From contig VFIW01000069.1 of NCBI GenBank assembly GCA_006386115.1, forward strand, positions 1 through 64,000: 64,000 bases of DNA, given 5' to 3'. Both the position numbers and the translations under genes were made by a program. The first letter of the stretch is position 1; each line of letters opens with the position of its first letter. The stretch is from Globisporangium splendens. Its lineage: Eukaryota; Oomycota; Peronosporomycetes; Pythiales; Pythiaceae. Under the pieces are notes generated by a model. It saw only the letters and a program-made list of their open reading frames with translations, did not search any database and was not told the origin of the DNA. This document shows, piece after piece, positions 55,257-64,000 of the stretch.

Positions 55257-58200
55257 TTAGATCTTCTCTCTCTGTGCTCCCAGCTGCTTCTCGAGTCCGC
55301 TCACACCGATCAGATCTGTAAATAGCTCGCCGTAAAACTGGCCCGGAAGTCGCGGTCGCATGTGTTTCTCTACGACTGACGCAATAGCGTTTGATCGGTT
55401 CGCCTCGGGGCCGACGGGCGATGTCGCAATCGCGCCAATGTCGTACTGGTATCGATGGAACGCGCGAGAAAGCGAGGCAGCGTTGATTGCTGTCTGTCGA
55501 ACCAACGGAGCGAGCCATGCGCCGTTCACGACCATTCCGTCCTGAAGTGGTCCAAGCACGCGCGCACAGTACACATCGCCATCATCCACGCAACTGTCTT
55601 CGTCATTCGAGATCACGTCGCGCAGATTGAAAAGCGGAGACGAGTCGTTCGCGATGTGCACGCAGTACAAATCGTCGCCCAACGGGTCAATGATGATGAT
55701 GACGCGGGACGTCGGCGTCGGAAGATTGAACACAGTGTCCCAAAGCACGCTCCCCGGTCGGTATTTTTGCTGGCATTCGTTCCACAGGATCAATACGTTG
55801 GACCGTTCGAGAAGAGTCAATGCAGCTTGCGGTGATTCGCTTTCGTTGTCGCCCATCGTTTCCGATTCCAATGGCATCGTTGGGACGTAAAAGCAGGTCT
55901 CGCAAGAGTAGTGCGAGTGGTACAACAGCTTTCCATTCGTACGCTCGGCTGGATGGGTTCCAATGTATCCGCTGTGATTCTCCGCATCGACTCGTTCGCC
56001 CAACGCGCCAAGGAAAAGCTGGTAATCTGGCGAAAGCATGACATCTCCCTTATTGACATCCGCACTACTGACGAGACGCACATTGTCGTAGCCGCCCTTT
56101 GAGCTTAGGCTCGTAGCGTACGCAACGGCGATCTCAAACGTTTCACGATCTGGAAGTTTATCCAACGCCTCCAAGTCTCGCAGCAAGTCGCCAGATGATG
56201 CATCCATTGCAAACACAGACCCCCAGTTTCGAACCGACAAGAAGCCCATCTGCGTCATCATCCGTCGCGAGGTCTCCCACGACCGGAGATTCTTGTCTAC
56301 TGCTGGAGGTTTTGGCTTTCCGCAACGTGGCGCATTCAACACCGTCGCGTCGTAAGGTACTTCTCCGTCTTCGCGAGTTTGGTGAACGAGTAGGTCCAGG
56401 AAGATCGCATCTTGGGTTTCTCGAACGTCGTCTCGGCCAGCCGCCATGGCTCGTCGTTCAATCAACGAGCTCATTCCGGTGTTTCCTTCGCCGCTCAGCA
56501 CCTTGTTTGAATCGACATTGGCCTCACTGCTCCCAGAATGGACGCTGCTGCTTGATCGCCAGCTCATCATGACAGTCTTGCTCTGCGTGTCTCGGATGGC
56601 TTGTAAGAGAGGGTCGCTGCTGCCCGACTGGTTCAGCTCGCTGTCTCCTGATTCATCTTCGTCATCGCTATAAGCAGCTTCCGTATCGGATTCGCCCTGG
56701 TTTGACTCGATGTATGCTTCAAACTCTTCAAAACTCTTTGGGCGTGGGCCGTCGAGATATCTTGGTCGGGATCGCCAGACATACCTTCCTGTCGAATCGC
56801 GCATGATCAAGATGGCTTCGCTCGCGCCGGACGAGTCGTCTGGCTTCTCAATGACTGTTAGAATCGAGCTCTTGTTCACCGAGAAGAATCGGCAGTGGCT
56901 GTACACATACGGCACTTGTTGGCCACAAAGCTCGGTCAAAACCATCTATGAATGTGCAATTTGACGAGTATTTGGGACGTTTGTCAGAGTTAGATCTCAC
57001 CATAACATGTATCAAACACACAGGCAACGTACCTTCTCATTCAGGACGGACGACCGCGAGTTCACATTGCTCTCCGTCTGCGAGACGTGGTGCTTCATCA
57101 ACATGTTTACAAGCCTCTGTGCTGCTTCGCGGACTGCCACTGCCGTCGTTTTGGACGTAAACGACTGGATGCGATCATTGCCGTCAACGACAGTTGCGAT
57201 GATCTTCGAGATGACTGCAGGCTTACCCAGGAGCAGCGGCGCTGCCACGATCCATTCAATAATGCAGTAGTACGCCGTCGCCATGAGCGAGTCCAAATAA
57301 AACGGTGCGCGACTGGATCGAAGCACGGGAGCGCTACTCGTAATAAAGTCACAGCAAGTGTTCACGACATGCACGACGGAATTCGTGGCGTGTGTAAACA
57401 ACTCGTTGCAAACAAGCGACAAGTGGCGAAGACACTCGAACGCCGTGAACAGCACCTGGGGTTTGTAGCGTGCCGACTTGCTCACAATCGTACAGATGAG
57501 CAAAATGGTGACAGGAACCTGCGAGTTGCGGCTTGATGCTAACCCATGTGCCCAATATGACACTTCCTGCTGGATCGCGACCGTCAAGAGCCACATCATC
57601 ATCTGCTGGTTCGTCGGGTCCACTTCGGTCTTGATCGCATTCATGAGCAACGCCACCACGTTCGAGCTCGTATACTTAGGCAGCGTCGAGTACAAACCAG
57701 GGATGCCCAGCATGGACGGCATCACGATATCTTTCTCGGCTTCTTTGATCAGGTGTCGCTAAATAATACAAAAGTACAAAGGATCAGTGACTTTTACCAC
57801 TTCTTGAACTCATAGCACATCGAACAAACAAGCTCCGAGTCGTTAGCTCAAATAACGCACCGGCAGATGCGAGTGAAGCGTGAGCAGCGAGCTGCACGCT
57901 TCAATCGCTGCTCGTCGAAGCAAAACAAGAGGAATTCCGCCAACCGAGTGCTCATCTTGAGAATAGAACGGATCCGTGGCACGTCTGCTTGAGTCAAGAC
58001 CTTTCGACTTTGGCGAGCTCGTCACCTCGCGACGCTCAGCAGCACTGCATCAAACAAACACAACCAGAGTTACGCTCCATCCCTCAATGCACGTGAAAAC
58101 TAGCATACAGCAGCTGTACCGGAAAATGCGTTCAACCGCTTTATGGAAGGATCCCGTGATGACGCCTGCGCCACGAAGTGTGTGATTGCCGTACAACCCA

Positions 58201-59984
58201 AACACCTTGGACCAGTTGTACACCGCGGACGCGCTGATCCGCTCGTCGTCGTCCAACAGCGCATTTTGGAGCGCCATGAGACTGCGAATACTGTACGCCC
58301 AATTGATTCTTTTCGAACGTCCCCCTGACACTTGACACAACAGTTTCCCTAAACAGCGAATCGCTTCGCTTCGCCCGGCGTCATATCGTGGTTTGCGCGT
58401 CAAACACGCATCAAAGAGCCATGGACCGAGCAACCGTAGAATTGTGTTCACATCGGGGGGCGACCGCGGTTGATGGCTGCTCGCGATATCTTTCGCCAGC
58501 GCGTCTTGCTCTGCGCTGCCATGCGGAATCGCCGCAAAAATCGAGTTGTCACGACTCGGAGCCGAGTTCAATGCCCCCAACACCTGCTCCCATTTCACGG
58601 TTGGCAATTGCTCGACACGCGTGAACTCATCTGCAAGGCGACTAACTCCTTTCTACATAAAAAAGCATGCCACAGCACACATGTGAGCCTCCTTGGTGCC
58701 CTTATTCAGGTCTGCACCATGGTCAAAAGCGTACAATAGCCGCAAGGTACACATCTGGGTCGATAATACTCGATGGGTGGCCGATCACGCGCAGCAAACG
58801 GTGCCACGCGTAGGCCACAAGAGAGTTTTCCAGTCTGCATCAGTCATAGTGACCACCAAAGTCAGCGCATATATCAGCCAACTTGTACAAATCATCGAGA
58901 AAGGCAGACAACGTACTCAAATTTCGACTGCGCTCGCGTCTCCGCCCACGCAATCTCGACCTCTTTGCTGGAATCTGGCGAGTGGATTTGCTTCATCAGG
59001 ATCTTGGTCAGCGCCAGTGTCACTGCGTTCCACTGCTCAATCACAAGAATCCGGTGGATCCATCGTCGACAAAACTTCTGCAGCAGACTCCATATCTCGC
59101 CCCGCGGACCGCAGACTGGGAGAGATCGCAGGTAAATTTCGAACAAGATGCGCGTGAACTGGCCGCACAGATGGTTCCCGAGCGCACTCTTCGACCCATG
59201 CAGCAAGCCATCCGCAGCGCCAAGAAGCAACCGTGTCATGCGTTCCCACGTCTGGGGCGACAGCGTACTTCCACGGCGCTTGACCAGCGAGTCAAACACA
59301 TCTAGCACCCTGATTATGGGGAGCACAGCATTGATTCAAAATGGTTAGCGGATCAGTGAATAGCAAGGGGAACCAACCAAAGACTTTCCGACGACGTACT
59401 TGATACACAGCGACACGTGCTTGGTCATCGCCTCGTTTGAGCGCGACGCGGCGTCTGTGCGCTCTTCAAAGAGCAGCGTCATGTGGCCGAGCATATCCTG
59501 GATGAACGCCTGCTCCACCTTTTGCATGCACGCGGGTCGCGGGTCTTTTGGCTTCACTCCATTGGCTGCTGGCGCCGGCACGCTCACGCCGAGCCATTTC
59601 TCGTAGATCCGTAGCGCACCGGAAATCACGTCTGCATCCTCCATGCCCAGCGCAAACGAGTGTCCGATGACTTCCATGGCCCAGAGGATGTGGCGGCCCG
59701 TTGGCAGCACATCGGAGAGATCCACACTATCGCTGCTCAAAAACGTCACGACGATCGAACACATGCCTTGCTGGCATTTCTCCGAGAATCTCTACAGGTG
59801 CGGACACACATTACACATATGTGCATATAATTCCCCCACAAGCAAGCGTCAGCATTAGATGAATAGACATGCGTAATGAAGCAATTACGAGGAGCTACAC
59901 AGGCGCACTTTCACGTACCTTGAGCACGTACGACTCGGCCGAGAGCGGCACGAGCTCGCACTTGGCGACCCACTGGAGAAACAT
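55257..59984 (-). CDS. RalGAP-beta-like GTPase-activating protein subunit
   Basis: Eight exons join in phase: 59984-59919, 59791-59400, 59309-58917, 58834-58735, 58652-58120, 58044-57861, 57758-57033 and 56945-55257, giving 1360 aa, near the size of human RALGAPB. Family marks are PPDVNTILRLLGPWLFDAC in a helical-repeat region and a C-terminal Rap/Ral-GAP-like domain (LLRDLEALDKLPDRETFEIA, DYQLFLGALGERVDAENHSG, LLYHSHYSCETCFYVPTMPL). In animals the beta subunit pairs with an alpha subunit that carries the catalytic Asn and inactivates Ral GTPases, and the complex is related to TSC1/TSC2. I cannot see a clear Asn-thumb, which favours beta. An acidic Ser-rich loop lies around residues 880-920. 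The first ATG after the initiator-like element at 60174 is the chosen start. Confidence 0.88.
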
Positions 59985-60444
59985 CTCGACGACGCGCGTG
60001 TGATCGCTCTGGTGCTAACAGCAGTGACTCAGGAGCGAACGCGGGGTGCGGATGAAGAAGAAGAAGGTGCTGATGATCGCCTGAGCTCTGTGTTTTTGCA
60101 GTTCCTTCCCCTAATGTCCCACTCGCTAAGTCCGCTTTGGCGAAGGTTCAGCGAGAAAGGGGAAGGGAATGAGCCGAAGCGAACTTAACGTGCGAAATGG
60201 CGCACAATTTGCTACGATTCTCTTTCATTTGATATTGCAGTCTACCAGATTGTATGCCCCTTTAAAGAAACTATAACAATGACACGGTTGAAGACACGCT
60301 TGTTGGTATAAATGTCGATATTAGTAATGACATTTTATCGATTCGCACAGTAGGCGTACTTTGTCGAGCGATCGCAGTACCGTCCATTTTCGCAAATTTC
60401 TTTCTTCAATTTTGTCCATTGCTCCTGCGGCGCAGTGGCGACCG
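59985..60444. promoter_or_regulatory. Divergent promoter RalGAP / RMC1
   Basis: 460 bases between two start codons. On the minus strand GGCTCATTCCCTTCCCC (60175-60159) carries the GCTCATT initiator core followed by pyrimidines. No ATG occurs between it and the RalGAP start at 59984. No equivalent for RMC1 is clear. Confidence 0.55.
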
Positions 60445-63400
60445 ATGAGCGACGACGGGCATCTGTATCTGAGCGCGCGCGGCGGCGTCGAGTACGCAGG
60501 CGATTCGCGCCACTCGTGGTATGATGACGCGCACAGGAGCGTGCTCGTGCTGTCGCCGCGTTCGCACAAGCTGCGCGAGATCGCGCTGGACGCGTCGCTG
60601 GACGTCGAAGGTCGCATTGGCGCGGTCCGTGGCGATCGGAAGGGTGCGCGCTCGCGCTCAGATGAAGACGACGAAGACGAAGACGACGATGACGGAGAAG
60701 ACAAGATACGGCAGCGAAGCGCGTTGCATTGCGGGGTGTCAGTGGTGTACGATTTCGCGGCGCAGTATTATCACGCGGAGGAGACTGCGAGTGGTCGCAG
60801 TGGCCACGTGGTTGCCGAGAAAGAAGGCAGTATGGAACTTGTCGCGCTCATGAAGCTATCGCTGGACAAACAGTTCCTCGCTGTGCAGACAAGCGACATT
60901 GAAGTGCAGGTGATCCGACTCGCGACGAGGGAGAAATTCTGGATCATGTGCAAACCGAACGCAGGAAATCGCATTTTGACGGACGGCATCGTGTGGAATG
61001 TGCACGCAAGCACGCCCGGCAGCTCGCAGGATCTGTTTCTGATCACGAAGATGGGCATCGAGCAGTATCGCGTGTCCATCAAGCGGCGAAATTGTGCGCT
61101 GCATCGCAGCATCGGCGTGTACATCCACGCGTTCTGGTACGCGGCATCGCACGGCGTCCTGATCATCAGCACGGGCTCGCGCGCGAACGAGATCGTTCCA
61201 TATTTATTACGTGGCTCAAGCGTCGAAAAGCTGCCACGGCTCGTGTTTTCCACCTCGGTGGGCAAGAACGATCTCTATCTGGCGCCTCTGTACGGTCAGT
61301 TGTACGCTGTGTATGGCGACACGCGGTCGACAAAGCTGCTGTTATACCTGGTTGAGCGCAACAAAGTGTCCTGCACGCGGTCGCTGAACCTGCTGCTGCC
61401 TCCCGGCACGGCACTCGAGTACTCGGTCGTGGACAACTTGCTGGTGTGCCATAGTCTGGATTTCAACGTGAGCCTGTTCTTCGATATCAAGTGCGATGGG
61501 AATGTGAACGATCCGTTTTCCCACCCGTTGCCGATCTCGCTGCGCGCTCCAGCACATGATTCCAGACTGCTGTCGCCCTCATCGTCATCGTCAGAAGAGT
61601 TGCCGGTCCACGACATTGAGAGTATGGACGGTGAGACCATCGATACGCTCACTGAAGAAGACTCGTCCTACCCGTCATCATCATCATCCAAGCATCATAT
61701 CCGACGCGCTCGGAGTGCAGACGGTGTGCGCTTGCGTCTCACATTTGACGATGAGAATGCGCAGGTGTTTTCCGTCGACGATGGCTCAACGCTCGCGCAA
61801 CAATCTGGTGACACGAGGAAAAAAGTTGCGCGGCTCGAACGTGCGATGACGACGATGCACATGGGCAAAATGGACCACCATCAGTTTGAGATGAATGGCC
61901 ACTACTTCTCGCGATGGCGGTTCCTCCCGCCGAACCTGGTGCAGCGCTCGTTCTCCGTCAAGGGCCGAAAAGATCTCATGGAGCAAGTCGAAGTGCGGAA
62001 GCTGCAGGTGAATCTACGCGGTATCTGCCGCTCCAGCGCACGACATAGAGAGGTGTTCCCCTTCTTGTTGCGTAGAGGGGATCAGATGCTTGCGAAAACG
62101 TTGGTGCTGAAGCTGGTTTACGATACTCTCCAGGAGGACGACCTGTCTCTACCAGCGGTAGTGAATCTGTTTAATGCGGTGCAGACGATGACGCACGACG
62201 ATCTCGACCAAGGGGTCGCGGATGAGTCGCCGAATGACACGAGCAGTGATGAAGAGCGCAGCGTCAGCACTCGATCCGCTGCATCGTCATCCCTTCTTTC
62301 ACAGCGTGATCTCGCGCCTCAACGGTCATCATCGTTTCGTGCTCGAGGTTTCAGCGAGAACATGTCGAAAAGTGGTGGCGATTCAGGTCACGTACCTTCA
62401 ATGCCTAGTCGAAATGCGCATGGCTTTCTTCTCATCTATCAGTCCGAGTTTTGCCATCAAGTCTGGAGTGCTCTGCTGCCAGATTCCATGGTGCGTATCC
62501 TGTAATTGCTGCAACTCTGATGACTTGTGTTTGTCTAATAGTGCTGCTTGGACTTTCGTTTAGATTGCAAGGAATGGGAAGCTAAGTGTTTATCTGTCCG
62601 AGTTGATCAAGAACCTGCGAAGCAACATGGTGCCAGTCGAAAGCCTCACGTAAGTTGTCTATACGTTTTGTGCAATGATCTGCTGATGCGATTTTGCAGC
62701 AGATACTTTACACAATGTTACAATTTGAATTGTCCTGTAGGTATGTGGCTCTCGCTCGATCCTTTTTAGCAGCCGATCAACCCGACAAGCTCTACCAATT
62801 CCTACACCACGACATCTCATCGGACTCAACGGAGCTGGCCGATCTTCTGGTGCAGCATGGGAAAATCCACCACTCGCTCTTGCAACTGGGGCTGGACATG
62901 CACTTTCGACTCGGCGCGATCACACCGCTTGTGCTCGCACTACTGGAATGCGGAGAGGTAAACGATATGTTTGCCAGTAGAAAAGTTTTATTTGCATCGA
63001 TTCAGTGATTGACTGTGGTTTTACTTGTGCTGTCGTTGGAGCAGGTGGACCGTGCGATTGCAATTTCGTGGCGCAATATGAGATTGAATTCCTACGACGC
63101 ATCTGTAATTTCAGCATCGCATTTCTACAACTCGATGATCGATTCCAGTACGTTATTGCAGATGGCTTCACAGGTCATTGCCGTTTAATGCTATGATGCT
63201 GACTAGCTCACCTGCTTTCTATGTCCTTGTGTGCATTATTGATAGTATGGGCTACGAGGGAATCGTCATCGTCATTTCAGGTTGCGCAACGACTCCGAAA
63301 GCTCTTGTTGTTCTTGAAGGTGTGGGATCCCGCGAGTATTGAACGTCCACAAGGCAATAGCGTATCAACATTGGTCAAGTCAGCTTCCGCAGAGTTTCCA

Positions 63401-63469
63401 GAATGCCTCCTCGATCCAGCTGCAGCCAAGAACCTGAAAGCCGCTTTTGGATTCCCACAACATGAGTAA
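60445..63469 (+). CDS. RMC1: Regulator of MON1-CCZ1 complex (RMC1, Mic1 family)
   Basis: Five exons (60445-62490, 62564-62649, 62741-62957, 63045-63147, 63246-63469) join in phase to about 891 aa, longer than human RMC1 (657 aa). The N-terminal beta-propeller-like half matches RMC1: LDKQFLAVQTSDIEVQVI, LITKMGIEQYRV, LAPLYGQLYAVYGD and EYSVVDNLLVCHSLDFNVS. The C-terminal Mic1 helical domain includes KLYQFLHHDISSDSTELADL and SLLQLGLDMHFRL. The extra length is mostly acidic and Ser-rich inserts (DEDDEDEDDDDGED near residue 80). RMC1 stabilises Mon1-Ccz1, the exchange factor that activates Rab7 on late endosomes. The exon 3 and exon 5 acceptors were chosen because they alone keep the phase; exon 5 is the least certain. 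Confidence 0.88.
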
Positions 63470-63496
63470 TCCTGTCGGTGTTTTTTGCTGCCATGG

Positions 63497-64000
63497 TCAC
63501 GATTCTGGTGGTGGCTGTATGAGACGAATTACTGGCGGACCACCTGATGTGACAGACTTTGGACGTGCTCGATGCGGAGCACCCGGACGAACAGGGCTGA
63601 ACGGCGGGGCATGCGAGTCGATTGCAAATCCTTGCTTCTGGTTACTAGAAGTCTTTTGGCCGTACACAATTTTTACCGGTGACCGCGACGATGACGACGA
63701 AGGTGCATTTAATAGCGGATCAAGGCGGATATCAATGAGGAGATCCGCGCATTTTGGATTTGCGGGAGCGGCGTGGCGACCAGATTCCTCTCGCTGGCTT
63801 ATTAATGCTCTCGAAGTGCGAAGGAGCTTGGCGATAATCGAGGCGCTGATCATTTTGCGAGCCTTCGTTGGCGAAGACCCCAACACATTGCCGCGGCGGC
63901 GGTAGAGCGGTGTGTGCACTCGTTGTACGGACCTCCCTTCTTCTTCTTTGAGCGCCTCGAAAGACGTCGTGAACACTCCGTTTGACCGATTCTTGTCTGA
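63497..64000 (-). CDS. Partial hypothetical protein, C-terminal part
   Basis: A frame open from the right edge to a stop at 63497-63499, convergent with RMC1 and only 27 bases from its stop. The product is basic, with a helical segment (ARKMISASIIAKLLRTSRALI) and a Pro/Ser-rich tail. A similar-length frame exists on the plus strand (63447-63905), but the minus frame continues to the edge and has more protein-like composition. No domain is recognised. The remainder of the gene lies outside the window. Confidence 0.45.
   Translation of the reverse strand, partial: SDKNRSNGVFTTSFEALKEEEGRSVQRVHTPLYRRRGNVLGSSPTKARKMISASIIAKLLRTSRALISQREESGRHAAPANPKCADLLIDIRLDPLLNAPSSSSSRSPVKIVYGQKTSSNQKQGFAIDSHAPPFSPVRPGAPHRARPKSVTSGGPPVIRLIQPPPES

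Noticed and set aside
1..64000. CRISPR arrays, tRNA or rRNA genes
   Set aside because: I found no regularly spaced short repeats, no cloverleaf-like segments with CCA-adjacent structure and no rRNA-like sequence on either strand, though short RNA genes can be missed by eye.

Overview
The window is eukaryotic nuclear DNA that reads like an oomycete genome (Pythium/Phytophthora-like). The reasons are short GT-AG introns of about 60-120 bp, compact genes with bidirectional promoters, motifs resembling the oomycete initiator (GCTCATTYYNCAWTTT) near start codons, and chromovirus-type Ty3/Gypsy elements plus L1-like LINEs with a C-terminal RNase H. No species can be named from the sequence alone.

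Left host block (1-16.3 kb). The window opens inside a perfect inverted repeat that mirrors the promoter and first exon of a giant gene (945-8554, four exons, about 2438 aa, alpha-2-macroglobulin-like beta domains). Then come UFL1 (UFM1 E3 ligase), a small AHSA1/SRPBCC protein and purple acid phosphatase copy 1.

Transposon block (17.3-40.5 kb). One Ty3/Gypsy element (element B) has its 5' LTR split by a second chromovirus (element A). Element A carries a 5'-truncated LINE inserted exactly at its primer-binding site, and that LINE carries a solo LTR of a third family. Element A's gag also holds a reverse-oriented solo LTR of the B family. The target-site duplications are readable (GTTCC, 18 bp, GAGGC, CGAGG), so the order of insertion can be reconstructed. 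Element B carries a long antisense frame with a strong coiled coil between integrase and 3' LTR, which I regard as the most unusual item in the window. A second LINE with RNase H follows.

Right host block (40.5-64 kb). A remnant of an aminotransferase first exon is followed by purple acid phosphatase copy 2 and the intact class IV aminotransferase-like gene. The PAP-aminotransferase unit was therefore tandemly duplicated, transposons filled the first junction, and the two PAP genes stayed almost identical although their flanks diverged. Next come a broken TPR/coiled-coil gene, SEC61 gamma, RAD52, a PH-domain PI4K-beta (with one homopolymer frameshift and one in-frame TGA), a RalGAP-beta-like GTPase activator, RMC1 (Mon1-Ccz1 regulator) and a partial gene running off the right edge. 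Sec61 gamma/RAD52 and RalGAP/RMC1 are divergent pairs. UFL1 and Sec61 gamma act at the ER; PI4K-beta, RalGAP and RMC1 act in membrane identity and small-GTPase control. Nothing suggests an operon-like functional system; the neighbourhood is an ordinary gene-dense region broken by one nested transposon cluster.
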